NCBI RefSeq assembly: GCF_018390595.1
Contig: NZ_JAHBAV010000004.1
Location: forward strand, 33,696 to 97,695
DNA: 64,000 bases
DNA from: Dietzia massiliensis
GTDB lineage: Bacteria > Actinomycetota > Actinomycetes > Mycobacteriales > Mycobacteriaceae
Direction: 5' to 3'
Under the pieces are notes generated by a model. That model searched no databases. It had not been told where the DNA came from and worked only from the letters and a program-made list of their open reading frames with translations. The position numbers and the translations under genes were made by a program. This document shows positions 42,737 to 51,294 of this stretch, one piece after another; positions within the stretch are counted from its first letter, which is position 1; the number at the start of each line of letters is the position of its first letter.

Positions 42737-43624
42737 GTGACGGTCCCCGCGACCACCCACCTGCCCTCACCCGTCTCCACCCGAAGCGGCGTCGTCGCCC
42801 ACCGCGGCGCCTCGGCCGAATACCCCGAACTCACCCGCGTCGCCTACCAGCAGGCCCTCGACCAGGGCGCGGAGGCGCTCGAGGTGGACATCCGCCTCAC
42901 CGCCGACGGCGTGCCGGTCCTGCTCCACGACCCGCGCACCACGCGCGTCGGTGACAGGGACCTGTGGGTCCACTCCGCCACCCTCGACCAGATCGCGGCC
43001 CTCGACGTGGGCTCCTGGCACCCGGTCCACCGCAGGCCCGAGCCGGTCATGACCCTGCGCAGTTTCCTCGTGATGGCCGAGGCGTATCCCCGCGTACGCC
43101 TGTTCCTCGAGACCAAGCACCCCGTGCCCACCGGCGGGCGCGTCGAGACCGCGCTGCGCGACGAGCTCCGGTACTTCGGGCTGGACCGGGTAGCGTCCTT
43201 CGCCGAGTCGCGCGCCGTGATGATGAGCTTCTCCGTCTCCGCCGTCCGCCGGTTCCGGCAGTTGGCGCCGGACGTGCCGACCGTGCAGCTGCGCGAACGG
43301 CGCAACGTCTTCAAGTCCTGGCCCGCCGAGGGGTTCGGCGCCCAGCTGATGGGGCCGAGCATCAGCGCGCTGCGCGCCCGGCCGTGGCTGGTCGAGTACT
43401 GGCGGTCGCGCGGGATGGGGACGTACTGCTGGACCGTCGACGACCCCGCCGACCTCCTCCTGTGTCGCGACCTGGGCGTGGACTGGGTGGGCACCAACGT
43501 TCCGGCGCGCGCGCTGACCGTCCTCGACGGCGCGACGCCGCCGACCGAGGGACCCGCGGACGGGGCCGCCGCCGGCGTGCCGAGCGAGGCGGCGCGGGGC
43601 CTGCCGGGTGATCCGGGGGCATAG
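42737..43624 (+). CDS. glpQ1: Glycerophosphodiester phosphodiesterase
   Basis: A 295-residue GDPD-family enzyme cleaving glycerophosphodiesters to glycerol-3-phosphate and an alcohol. Catalytic residues are visible in VAHRGASAEYPE, EALEVDIRLTADGVPVLLHD and LFLETKHPVP. There is no signal peptide, so it is likely cytosolic. GGAAGGAG precedes the GTG. It follows the DUF4328 gene with almost no gap. The position matches glpQ1 (Rv3842c) of M. tuberculosis between sodA and pheA. Confidence 0.92.
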   Translation: MTVPATTHLPSPVSTRSGVVAHRGASAEYPELTRVAYQQALDQGAEALEVDIRLTADGVPVLLHDPRTTRVGDRDLWVHSATLDQIAALDVGSWHPVHRRPEPVMTLRSFLVMAEAYPRVRLFLETKHPVPTGGRVETALRDELRYFGLDRVASFAESRAVMMSFSVSAVRRFRQLAPDVPTVQLRERRNVFKSWPAEGFGAQLMGPSISALRARPWLVEYWRSRGMGTYCWTVDDPADLLLCRDLGVDWVGTNVPARALTVLDGATPPTEGPADGAAAGVPSEAARGLPGDPGA

Positions 43625-43682
43625 GGGCCGGCACCGACCGGCCGACTCGCCGGTCCGGCGGTCACCTGACGAAGTCGCACCG

Positions 43683-43688
43683 TATCGT
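43683..43688 (+). promoter_or_regulatory. Leaderless -10 hexamer TATCGT
   Basis: TATCGT ends seven bases before the GTG at 43696, favouring that start over the in-frame GTG at 43687, which would overlap the hexamer. Confidence 0.45.
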
Positions 43689-43695
43689 GGTGCCC

Positions 43696-44604
43696 GTGGG
43701 TAGACGGAATAGGCACAACGAGCCCAAGGCCGGCGGCAACCGCCGGGCCAAGATCGCCGCACGCGCGGCCGAGCGGGAGGAACTGAGCGTCGAGCCGCGG
43801 CCGTTCGCCGGGTTCGCCGGTGAGTGCGACATGGTGGCGATGCGCGAGTTCGTGCCGTCGGCCACGGCGAAGCTCACCACGGTCGCGGGCGACCGCGAGG
43901 TGACGTTGGCGACGGTCCTGCCCGGCGCGATCGCGGCGCTCGTCCGCGACGACGAACTCGGCGGCGAGGCGATGGTCGGCCTGCAGGTGCAGGTCCACGG
44001 CCCCGACCCGGCGGCCGATCTGGCGTTCGCGATCGACTGGGCGGGCCGCGCCGGTGGCGGGGAGACGCTCACCTCGTCGCACCCGACCGGGTCGACGCCG
44101 GCGCTGGCGGACGTCGTGGTGAAGGACGCCCCGCTGGAGATCGTCGTGCACGACGACTTCTCGTGGTGGGTGGCCGAGGGCGTTCAGATCGCGCCCGAGA
44201 TCGAGCAGGCGGTCCGCAACGCCAACGAGGTCATGATGCCCTCGGCCCGCGTGGAGGCGGACGGCATCGAAGCCGCATGGTGGGTCGACGCCGGCGAGAA
44301 GGCACACATCCGCTGGGTCCGGCCCGAGGACGAGGACGCGCTGTTCGAGGCGCTGGCCCGGGTCCACGCGGCCGGTGGGTTGCACCTGGGCGAGGGGTCC
44401 CGTTTCGCCGGGTCCTTCCGCACGCACGGGCTGCTTGTGCCGGTGTTCGACCTGGACCGTGAGATGCACCACCAGGAATGGGCGCCGGGTCTGCAGGAGC
44501 TCGACGCGCGGCTGCGCGACGCGCTCGCGAACGACGCCCCGCTCACCTCCGAGGAGCGGTCGTCTCGCGACGGGCTGCGCGCCCGGCAGGTGACCCTCCG
44601 CTAG
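43696..44604 (+). CDS. DUF5926 family protein
   Basis: A 302-residue cytosolic protein conserved next to glpQ1 in related genera. It begins with a basic stretch (GRRNRHNEPKAGGNRRAKIA), followed by PFAGFAGECDMVAMREFVPS and later HHQEWAPGLQELDARL, features of the DUF5926 family. Some relatives have been labelled as SecA-like, which is not supported here since no helicase motifs are present. Function is unknown. The GTG at 43696 is selected by the leaderless signal. Confidence 0.75.
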   Translation: MGRRNRHNEPKAGGNRRAKIAARAAEREELSVEPRPFAGFAGECDMVAMREFVPSATAKLTTVAGDREVTLATVLPGAIAALVRDDELGGEAMVGLQVQVHGPDPAADLAFAIDWAGRAGGGETLTSSHPTGSTPALADVVVKDAPLEIVVHDDFSWWVAEGVQIAPEIEQAVRNANEVMMPSARVEADGIEAAWWVDAGEKAHIRWVRPEDEDALFEALARVHAAGGLHLGEGSRFAGSFRTHGLLVPVFDLDREMHHQEWAPGLQELDARLRDALANDAPLTSEERSSRDGLRARQVTLR

Positions 44605-44725
44605 GAGGCCCGCGCGGCACGGACCCCCGACGGGGCGCTGTGCGTTCTAGGATCCCCTCGGGTGGCGACCACGGCCGCCCACGACGCGATGCGTCGACCC
44701 GGGACGATCCGAGGGGGTGGGGCGC

Positions 44726-45604
44726 GTGGCCGACCGGCCGACCAGGGGGGACGACGACGAGACGTGCCGTCTCCCCGAGGTGACGGTCCCGCCGTGGCTG
44801 CGGACCGGGCCCGGCCCGGACTCCTCGCTCGCGGGCGTGCCCGCGGTCGACCGGTCTGCGGATGTGGCCGGCGGTGCGGGGTCGTCGCGGGCCGACGGCC
44901 GCGCTGACGAGCCCGTGCGTGAGGCCCCGCCGAACCGCATCACCCTGGGTGCGGGTGCGGGTGCGGGTGCAGGCGCACCCGCCTCTGCGGGATCAGGGCC
45001 CGCCCGGACGGCGGGCGTCGACGTCGACGACCTGTCGAGCCTCCCGCTGGGCTCCATCGCGACGGAGGTGCCCCGGCCGGTCGACGAGCCGCCGCGGTCG
45101 CCCGTGGTGCTCGACCGCCGCCCGGTGCGGTTCGCCCTGCTGGCCGCCGCCGGTGTGGCGGTGCTGGGCGGGTCCGCGGTGCTCGGATTCGTCGTCACCC
45201 GTGGGGCCGTCAGTCCCTCCGAGGAGGCGGTCACCGGGTGCGCGGAGGTCTCGGAGGCCGGCCGCGTGGTCGGCGCCGGGCCCGGATCGCTCGACACGCC
45301 CGCCGGCGCGGTCCTGGCGTTCGACCACGCCTACTACGTGGAGCGGTCGGCGGCGAAGGCGTTCGAGGCGGTCTCGCCGTCCAGTCGGATGACCGAGGAG
45401 CAGCTGCGCGTCGAGGGCGTCGAGCGGGTCCCCGAGGGCACCACCCACTGCGTGGAGGCGCGGGAGCTGTCGCCCACGCTGCTCGAGGTCGACCTCACCG
45501 AGTACCCGCCGGAGGCCGATCCGGTCCTGATCCGTCAGCGCGTGCGACTCGCCGAGAACCCCGACGGCACGTGGGGGATCGTCTCCATCACCCCGGCCGG
45601 CTGA
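44726..45604 (+). CDS. Membrane-anchored protein with extracytoplasmic domain, unrecognised
   Basis: A 292-residue protein. The first 130 residues are Pro/Gly/Ala-rich and cytoplasmic, including a Gly-Ala tract. A single membrane helix (FALLAAAGVAVLGGSAVLGF) precedes an extracytoplasmic domain of about 130 residues with two Cys (TGCAEVSEA and THCVEARE), likely a disulfide, and a cystatin/SnoaL-like feel (LAFDHAYYVERSAAKAFEAV). No family is claimed. The GTG at 44726 has GAGGGGG eight bases upstream; GTG at 44717 is an alternative. It converges with the LCP gene. Confidence 0.65.
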   Translation: MADRPTRGDDDETCRLPEVTVPPWLRTGPGPDSSLAGVPAVDRSADVAGGAGSSRADGRADEPVREAPPNRITLGAGAGAGAGAPASAGSGPARTAGVDVDDLSSLPLGSIATEVPRPVDEPPRSPVVLDRRPVRFALLAAAGVAVLGGSAVLGFVVTRGAVSPSEEAVTGCAEVSEAGRVVGAGPGSLDTPAGAVLAFDHAYYVERSAAKAFEAVSPSSRMTEEQLRVEGVERVPEGTTHCVEARELSPTLLEVDLTEYPPEADPVLIRQRVRLAENPDGTWGIVSITPAG

Positions 45605-45616
45605 GCGCGCGGCCGA

Positions 45617-47116
45617 TCAGGGCCCGGCGTCGATGTACTCCGGGCCGGGGGTCCGCCCGGCGGCGACCGCCTCGAAGAACCCCGTGGTGGTGGGGCCCCA
45701 CGTCAGATACGAGCCCACCGATCCCGACGCCATCCCGTCGTGGGGGGCGGTCACGGTCAGCGGGTCGTCGCTGAGACGCCACATGACCCGCGCGAGGGTC
45801 CAGATGTGGTCGCCGGTGTCGACGGTGACGGCCTCGGCGCCGGAGTTCAGCAGCGGCACCGCGGTGAACGGGTTGAGCAGGTTCCCGGGGGACAGGGTCT
45901 TGCGCATGAGCGCGCCGAGGAACTGCCGCTGGTTACGCACCCGCTGGAGGTCCTGCTCGGCGAACCCGTAGCGGGTGCGGACGAAGCCCAGGGCCTGCGG
46001 GCCGGCGAGCGTCTGGCATCCGGCGGCCAGATCGAGGCCGGCGAGCGGGTCGACGATGGGCTCCTCGATGCAGATGTCCACTCCGCCCACGGCGTCGACG
46101 ATCCCGGCGAAGCCGCCGAACCCGATCTCCGCGTAGTGGTCGATCCGCACGCCCGTCTGCTGCTCGAGCGTCTGGGTGAGCAGCGGCGGCCCACCGAACG
46201 TGTAGGCCGCGTTGAGCTTGTTCTCGCCGTAACCGGGGATGTTCACGAGCAGGTCGCGGGGCAGCGAGATGAGCATCGTGCGGTCTCCACCGCGCGGGGT
46301 GTAGACGAGCATCATCGTGTCGGTCCGCTTGCCGCCGGCGTCGGACTCGGAGCCGGTCGACAGCTGCGCCTGCTGCTCGGGGGTGAGCCCCTCGCGGGAG
46401 TCGGTGCCCACGAGCAGGGTCACGGTGCCGGGCGTGTTGCCGCCCCGACCCGGGTAGTCGGTGAGCGCGTCGATCCGTTGCAGCTTCGAGTCCGCCCACA
46501 GGGCCGTGACCACACCCAGCGTGAGCACGAGGACCAGGACGAGGCCGACGATGCGCAGCGGCCCGATCCGCCGCCACAGGGGAGCCCGGCCCGGGCGCCG
46601 TCCGCGGCGGGCCGCCGACGCCGCCCGCGCGGACCGACGATCAGGCCGCCCGCCGCGACGGTCGGTCACCTGTCGATAGGGGTCGCGCCCGCCGGCGCGC
46701 GCCCGAGAAGACCGTCGCGGATCGCGCGGATCGCGGGGGTCCCTCGGGTCACGCCCGCCGCGCGGGTCCTCCCGCAGGTAGCGGGCCCGTTCCTCGGGCG
46801 TCAGCGGTTGGGGCTCCTGCCGCGGCTGGTAGCCGGTGCGACCGAGCGGACGCTCACGGCCGGCGTCGGCGGCCCTCGCGCCCGGGTCCCGCCGCACCGC
46901 GGCATTGCGGGACGCCGCCGGATCGCGCCGGGCGGACTGGTCACGACGAGCCGCCGGATCGCGCCGGGCGCCGGGATCGCGACCGGCCGGGCCCGGGCGG
47001 GCCCCCGGATCGCGCGGCGCGCCGGGGTCGGCGTAGCCGCGTCGCTCGCGGGCACGTCGCCGGAGCTCGGCGGCCTCCTCGGGGGTGAGGTGCCGGCGCC
47101 TGGGGTCGTCGGTCAT
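45617..47116 (-). CDS. LytR-CpsA-Psr (LCP) family cell-wall ligase
   Basis: A 499-residue type II membrane protein. The first 200 residues are cytoplasmic and made of Arg/Asp/Pro repeats (RRDPAARRDQSARRDPAAS). One membrane helix follows (IVGLVLVLVLTLGVVTALWA), then the extracytoplasmic LCP domain with DSREG, GGKRTDTMMLVY, SLPRDLLVNIPGYGENKLNA and VRTRYGFAEQDLQRVRNQR; the conserved Arg and Asp bind pyrophosphate. LCP enzymes attach arabinogalactan or other glycopolymers to peptidoglycan. TAGAGT stands eight bases before the ATG. No LytR_C domain is present. Confidence 0.9.
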   Translation of the reverse strand: MTDDPRRRHLTPEEAAELRRRARERRGYADPGAPRDPGARPGPAGRDPGARRDPAARRDQSARRDPAASRNAAVRRDPGARAADAGRERPLGRTGYQPRQEPQPLTPEERARYLREDPRGGRDPRDPRDPRDPRRSSRARAGGRDPYRQVTDRRGGRPDRRSARAASAARRGRRPGRAPLWRRIGPLRIVGLVLVLVLTLGVVTALWADSKLQRIDALTDYPGRGGNTPGTVTLLVGTDSREGLTPEQQAQLSTGSESDAGGKRTDTMMLVYTPRGGDRTMLISLPRDLLVNIPGYGENKLNAAYTFGGPPLLTQTLEQQTGVRIDHYAEIGFGGFAGIVDAVGGVDICIEEPIVDPLAGLDLAAGCQTLAGPQALGFVRTRYGFAEQDLQRVRNQRQFLGALMRKTLSPGNLLNPFTAVPLLNSGAEAVTVDTGDHIWTLARVMWRLSDDPLTVTAPHDGMASGSVGSYLTWGPTTTGFFEAVAAGRTPGPEYIDAGP

Positions 47117-47124
47117 GGGATCGG

Positions 47125-47130
47125 ACTCTA
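47125..47130 (-). promoter_or_regulatory. Leaderless -10 hexamer TAGAGT (minus strand)
   Basis: On the minus strand TAGAGT ends eight bases before the ATG at 47116 of the LCP gene. Confidence 0.45.
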
Positions 47131-47195
47131 CTTGCCGGGCTCCGCGGTCGGCGGGTCCCACGGCGTCGGCGGGACCAGCGTCACAACGGCAGCGC

Positions 47196-48047
47196 TCAGA
47201 GCCAGGACACGTGCGGCGCCAGCGCGGCGTATCCCAGGAACGCGATCACGTCCAGCAGCGTGTGCGCCAGCACCAGCGGCCATAGCCGGCGGGTCCGCAT
47301 CCACCACAGCGCGAACACCACGCCCATCGCGAGGTTGCCCAGTCCGCCGCCGAAACCCTGGTAGAGGTGGTACGAGCCGCGCAGCAGGGCGCTGGCGGCC
47401 AGCGCCAGCCACGGCGGCACGCCGAGCTGCCGCAGCCGCACGAGCAGGTATCCCACGACGAGGATCTCCTCGGCGGCGCCGTTGCCCGCCGCGGACAGCA
47501 CCAGCACGACCGGCCGCCACCACGTCTCGCCCAGTCCGGACGCCGCGACCTGCAGGTTGAACCCGGCGGCGACGGCCCCCAGGTACAGCGCCAGGCCGGG
47601 CACGCCGATCACCGCGGTCAGGGCGAGCGCCCACGCCACCTGCCGCCCGGGCCTGTCGCGCACGAGACCGAGCGCCCGCGCGCGGATGCCGGAGTGCGCG
47701 AGCAGCACCAGCGGCAGGAGCGCCCACGCGAGCAGCCGCATCACGCCGAGCGCCTGGTAGGCCAGGTCGAGCCACGGATGTTCCGAGCGGGAGACGTTGA
47801 GCGCGGCGGTCTGGTCGGCGAGGTCGGCCGGCGCGAGCAGTGCGGAGAACAGGTCGAGGACGGCGTAGGCGCCGGACAGGCCGAAGGTGACGGCCAGGAC
47901 GACGACGAGCTCGGCCACCAGCAGCCGGCGGACGCGCGGGTCGGTGACCGGGTCGAACCGGGAGGCGTACCGGGCGACCGCGGCGCGGGGGGAGAGTGCG
48001 CGACGGACCCGTCCGGCGTCGGACGCGGAGTGCGAGGACCCGCTCAC
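47196..48047 (-). CDS. CPBP family intramembrane metalloprotease-like protein
   Basis: A 283-residue polytopic membrane protein of the CPBP/Abi (CAAX protease and bacteriocin-processing) family. The motifs are at positions expected for the active site: AAEEILVVGYLL where the consensus is EExxxR, then LLRGSYHLYQG and HTLLDVIAFLG. The Arg of the first motif is missing, as in many actinobacterial members. The GTG start overlaps the stop of the upstream gene by four bases (GTGA), indicating coupling. Substrate is unknown. Confidence 0.85.
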   Translation of the reverse strand: MSGSSHSASDAGRVRRALSPRAAVARYASRFDPVTDPRVRRLLVAELVVVLAVTFGLSGAYAVLDLFSALLAPADLADQTAALNVSRSEHPWLDLAYQALGVMRLLAWALLPLVLLAHSGIRARALGLVRDRPGRQVAWALALTAVIGVPGLALYLGAVAAGFNLQVAASGLGETWWRPVVLVLSAAGNGAAEEILVVGYLLVRLRQLGVPPWLALAASALLRGSYHLYQGFGGGLGNLAMGVVFALWWMRTRRLWPLVLAHTLLDVIAFLGYAALAPHVSWL

Positions 48048-48736
48048 TCGGCGAGCCGGACGCTGTCGACGATCCCGTCCATCCACTTGACGCCGGGGGC
48101 GGACTGTTGCGCGGTCGTCACGTACGCCACCCACCACCGCCGCCCCTCCGAGCCGAACACGGCGGTGTAGACGAGCCCGCCGGAGTCGAGGTCGGCGAAC
48201 TCGTCGGGCACCACCACGTAGGAGACGGCGGCGCCCGTGCCGGCCTCGTTGTCCACGCGTGTGACCCGCCGCTCGTCGCGGATGCCGGACACGCCCAGGA
48301 TGTAGAGCTGGATGGTCTCGGCGAGCGCGGTCGCCGCCCCCTGGTCGTCGGCGATGGCGGCGGCGGCGATCCCGGGTTCGAGGGCGCCCGCGAGGATGCG
48401 GGTCTCCAGCGCGTGCCCCGTCCCGACGGGCACGATCTGCAGCGATCCGAGCTCGGCGTCGCTCACCACGCGCCATCCCACGGGCACGGCGAGCTCCAGC
48501 CCCGAGTCCACGTCGAGGTGGTGCTCCCCGTGCAGCGTCGAGTCCCTCGGCAGCACCGAGGCGGGATTGGTGGCCACCGCGACGATCAGCAGGAACGCCA
48601 GAAGTCCGAGCGCGACATGCACGGTCCGCGGGCCGCGTTTCTCCTCCGGGGTGAGGTGGGAGGCGTCCGGCGCGTCGTCCGGGGCGGGGGAGTAGTCGGC
48701 CGCGTATTCGGGCACGGGGGCGTCGTCGGTACCCAT
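48044..48736 (-). CDS. Membrane-anchored protein, unrecognised
   Basis: A 230-residue protein with an acidic cytoplasmic N-terminus (about 35 residues), one membrane helix (VHVALGLLAFLLIVAVATNP) and an extracytoplasmic domain of about 165 residues rich in beta-type sequence (LELAVPVGWRVVSDAELGSL, GRRWWVAYVTTAQQ). It is translationally coupled to the CPBP protease gene downstream, which suggests a joint envelope function. No family assigned. TACGCT lies eight bases upstream of the ATG. Confidence 0.65.
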   Translation of the reverse strand: MGTDDAPVPEYAADYSPAPDDAPDASHLTPEEKRGPRTVHVALGLLAFLLIVAVATNPASVLPRDSTLHGEHHLDVDSGLELAVPVGWRVVSDAELGSLQIVPVGTGHALETRILAGALEPGIAAAAIADDQGAATALAETIQLYILGVSGIRDERRVTRVDNEAGTGAAVSYVVVPDEFADLDSGGLVYTAVFGSEGRRWWVAYVTTAQQSAPGVKWMDGIVDSVRLAE

Positions 48737-48744
48737 CGGTGGTC

Positions 48745-48750
48745 AGCGTA
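48745..48750 (-). promoter_or_regulatory. Leaderless -10 hexamer TACGCT (minus strand)
   Basis: On the minus strand TACGCT ends eight bases before the ATG at 48736. The opposite-strand gene at 48779 starts 42 bases away. Confidence 0.4.
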
Positions 48751-48778
48751 GCAACGGGCGGGGTGTACACCTGAGTGC

Positions 48779-49324
48779 ATGACGGTGTCGCTCGAACTGC
48801 TGAGCCGGGGTCCCTCGCGGCCCGATCTCCTGGAGGACCTCGTGGCCGACGAGGCCACCATCGCGGACACGCTCGCCCGCTGGTCGGCCCCCGCCCCAGT
48901 CGTGGTCGCGCCCGCCGCCGACCTCGGCCTCCCGCCGTTGGAGGAGGTGTCCGCGGTGCTCGCCGCGGACACCCCCGCGATCGTCGACGTCGCGCGCGGC
49001 CTGACCGGTCCCGGTCCCGCCGCCGACCATCTCGCGGACCTGCTCGCCGTGGCCGCGCACTCCGGGGTCGGCTTCGGCTCGGGCCTCGTGCCCCGGTGCG
49101 CCGACGCGGACCAGGTGTGGGCGCTGCTCGCGGGCGCCGTGGCCGCGATGACCGGGGCGGACGTGCGCGCCGCGATCGCCGCGCCGGACCCGGCCCGCAT
49201 CCTGGGTCTGTCGCGGTCGGCCCGGGAGGCCATCCGTGATGTCGTGACGTGCACCCTCGTGCCCGACGGGCGGGTCGACGCCGTCTCCGCGGACCTCGCG
49301 TCCGCGGCTCCCGACCGTCGCTGA
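48779..49324 (+). CDS. Conserved hypothetical protein upstream of pheA
   Basis: A 181-residue Ala/Asp-rich cytosolic protein without membrane segments or known motifs. It is mostly helical by composition and has two Cys (PRCADADQVW and VVTCTLVPDG). The position directly before pheA recalls Rv3839 of M. tuberculosis, but homology cannot be judged from this sequence alone. TACACC lies seven bases before the ATG, a near match to the leaderless signal. It ends 14 bases before pheA, which has its own promoter hexamer. Confidence 0.55.
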   Translation: MTVSLELLSRGPSRPDLLEDLVADEATIADTLARWSAPAPVVVAPAADLGLPPLEEVSAVLAADTPAIVDVARGLTGPGPAADHLADLLAVAAHSGVGFGSGLVPRCADADQVWALLAGAVAAMTGADVRAAIAAPDPARILGLSRSAREAIRDVVTCTLVPDGRVDAVSADLASAAPDRR

Positions 49325-49325
49325 C

Positions 49326-49331
49326 TAGGCT
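49326..49331 (+). promoter_or_regulatory. Leaderless -10 hexamer TAGGCT before pheA
   Basis: TAGGCT begins right after the stop codon of the upstream gene and ends seven bases before the pheA GTG. Confidence 0.5.
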
Positions 49332-49338
49332 CGTCGTC

Positions 49339-50271
49339 GTGGTCACCGTCGCCTACCTCGGCCCGCCCGGCACCTTCACCGACGCCGCCCTGCACCGGCT
49401 CCGCGCGGACGCGCGGACCTCCGGCCTGCTCGCCGACGCCGAGGCGGTCCCGGCCCCCACCCCCGACGAGGCGCTGGCCATGGTCCGCTCGGGCGCCGCC
49501 GACTACGCGTGCGTCCCGTTCGAGAACTCCGTCGACGGCACCGTCAACCCCACCGGTGACGCGCTCGCCGTGGGGGAGCGGCTCCAGATCTTCGCCGAGA
49601 CCGAACTCGACGTGGCGTTCTCCATCCTCGTGCGGCCCGGCACCGCGGCCGCCGACGTGCGCGTGCTGCGGACCCACCCCGTCGCCGCCGCCCAGGTCCG
49701 TCGGTGGGTGGGCGTCCACCTGCCGCGGGCGCACATCGAGACCACGTCCTCCACCGCCGCCGGCGCCGAGGAGGTCGCCGCGGGCACCGCCGACGCCACC
49801 GCGGCGCCCGCCCGCGCCGGCGAGATCAACGGGCTGGTCCCTCTGGCCGAGCGCGTCGCCGACGTTGGCGGCGCCCGCACCCGCTTCGTCCTGGTCGGTC
49901 GGCCGGCCCCGCCGCCGCCGCGGACGGGCAGCGACCGCACCAGCGTCGTCTTCGGCCTGCCGCACCAGCCCAACGCGCTCGTCCAGGCGCTGACCGAATT
50001 GTCGATCCGCGACATCGACCTCACCCGCATCGGCTCCCGGCCCACCCGCGTCGAACGGTTCACCTACCTGTTCCACGTGGACCTCGTCGGCCACATCGAC
50101 GACCCCGCGGTGTCCGAGGCGCTCGTCGCCCTCCGCCACCGCACTTCCGACCTGCGCTTCCTCGGGTCGTGGCCAGTCGCCGACGGCGGCGAGGCCGGCG
50201 CGCCACCGCCCGACCGAGCCGAGGCGCTGCGCTGGATCGACGGACTGCGTCGAGGGGAGGGCGCGGGGTGA
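49339..50271 (+). CDS. pheA: Prephenate dehydratase
   Basis: A 310-residue stand-alone prephenate dehydratase, converting prephenate to phenylpyruvate in phenylalanine synthesis. The catalytic domain has VAYLGPPGTFTDAALHRL, CVPFENSVDGTV and ARTRFVLVG. The ACT domain starts SVVFGLPHQPNALVQALTEL and contains GSRPTR for allosteric phenylalanine binding (usually ESRP). Length matches the mycobacterial enzyme. The GTG start overlaps no Shine-Dalgarno. The phosphatase gene overlaps the pheA stop by four bases, as in the Rv3838c-Rv3837c pair. Confidence 0.96.
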   Translation: MVTVAYLGPPGTFTDAALHRLRADARTSGLLADAEAVPAPTPDEALAMVRSGAADYACVPFENSVDGTVNPTGDALAVGERLQIFAETELDVAFSILVRPGTAAADVRVLRTHPVAAAQVRRWVGVHLPRAHIETTSSTAAGAEEVAAGTADATAAPARAGEINGLVPLAERVADVGGARTRFVLVGRPAPPPPRTGSDRTSVVFGLPHQPNALVQALTELSIRDIDLTRIGSRPTRVERFTYLFHVDLVGHIDDPAVSEALVALRHRTSDLRFLGSWPVADGGEAGAPPPDRAEALRWIDGLRRGEGAG

Positions 50272-50900
50272 GCGCCCGACTCCACCTCGTCCGCCACGGG
50301 CAGACCCCCTCCAACGTCGCCGGTGCCCTCGACACCGCGCTGCCCGGCGCCCCGCTGACCGACCTCGGCCGAGACCAGGCGCGGCTGGTGGGTGAGGAGC
50401 TCGCCGGGTCGGGCATCCGCCCCTCGGTCATCCTGAGCTCGGAGGCCGCCCGCGCCCGCGAGACCGCCGGCCTCATCGCCGGGGAGATGGGCCTGCCCAC
50501 CCAGGCCGTGCCCGGTGTCCACGAGGTGCAGGCCGGCGAGTACGAGATGCAGACCGGGCCCGACGCGCTGCTGGCCTACAACCGGGTGGTCCGCGACTGG
50601 CTCGAGAACGGCGAGCTGGACTCCCGGCTCCCCGGCGGCGAGAGCGCGCTCGACGTGCGGCGGCGCGCCATGCCGCTCATCGCCGAGCTACGCGAGTCCT
50701 ACCTCGACAACGCCGTCGACGTGGTGCTCGTCGTCCACGGCACGCTCATGCGGATGATCGCCGTGTTCGCCGGGGCGGTGCCCTCGCAGTGGGCGCTGGA
50801 CAACCGGATCCCCAATTGCGGCGTCATCGAGCTGGCCCCGGACGGCGGCGGCTGGGCGTGCGAGCGATGGGGCGACCACCTGGGGCGGCCCGGGTACTGA
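50268..50900 (+). CDS. Histidine phosphatase (phosphoglycerate mutase-like)
   Basis: A 210-residue histidine phosphatase family protein. The phospho-accepting His is in LHLVRHGQTPSN, and the second catalytic His is in VVLVVHGTLMRMIA; the core Arg in SSEAARARETA is present. It lacks features of true glycolytic mutase and is probably a broad phosphatase. It is translationally coupled to pheA through a GTGA overlap, matching Rv3837c downstream of pheA. Confidence 0.9.
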   Translation: MSARLHLVRHGQTPSNVAGALDTALPGAPLTDLGRDQARLVGEELAGSGIRPSVILSSEAARARETAGLIAGEMGLPTQAVPGVHEVQAGEYEMQTGPDALLAYNRVVRDWLENGELDSRLPGGESALDVRRRAMPLIAELRESYLDNAVDVVLVVHGTLMRMIAVFAGAVPSQWALDNRIPNCGVIELAPDGGGWACERWGDHLGRPGY

Positions 50901-50943
50901 CGGCTGCGGAGTGGCTCCCGCGGCCGCGCGTCGGCTGCTCCGC

Positions 50944-51294
50944 TCAGCCCCAGCCGAGCGCGTGCAGGGTCTCCTCGCCGATCCCGAAATGGTGGGCGAT
51001 CTCGTGGATCACCGTCACCGCCACCTCGTGGACCAACTCCTCCTCGGTCGAACAGAAGTCACACAGCGCGCCCCGGTAGATGGTGATGGTGTCCGGCAGG
51101 AACCCGGAATAGGTGGTGTCCCGCTCGGTCAGCGCGACGCCCTCGTAGAGCCCCAGTAGCCCGGGCTCGTCCGGATTCCGGTCGGCGATGAGCACCACCA
51201 CGTTGTCCATGGCCTCGAACAGCGCGTCCGGTACCGAGTCCAGCGCGTCGTCGACCAGCTCCTCGAACCGCGCCTCGTCGACGCGGATGCTCAC
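50944..51294 (-). CDS. Minimal zincin metallopeptidase
   Basis: A 116-residue member of the small metallopeptidase family related to Thermus TTHA0227 and Rv3836. The zinc motif HEIAHHFGI is at about residue 95, with a Glu further on in GEETLHALG as probable third ligand. TERDTTYSGFLPDTITIYRG is typical of the family. A peptidase activity has not been established for most members. The GTG start overlaps the stop of the septum-formation gene by four bases. Confidence 0.88.
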   Translation of the reverse strand: MSIRVDEARFEELVDDALDSVPDALFEAMDNVVVLIADRNPDEPGLLGLYEGVALTERDTTYSGFLPDTITIYRGALCDFCSTEEELVHEVAVTVIHEIAHHFGIGEETLHALGWG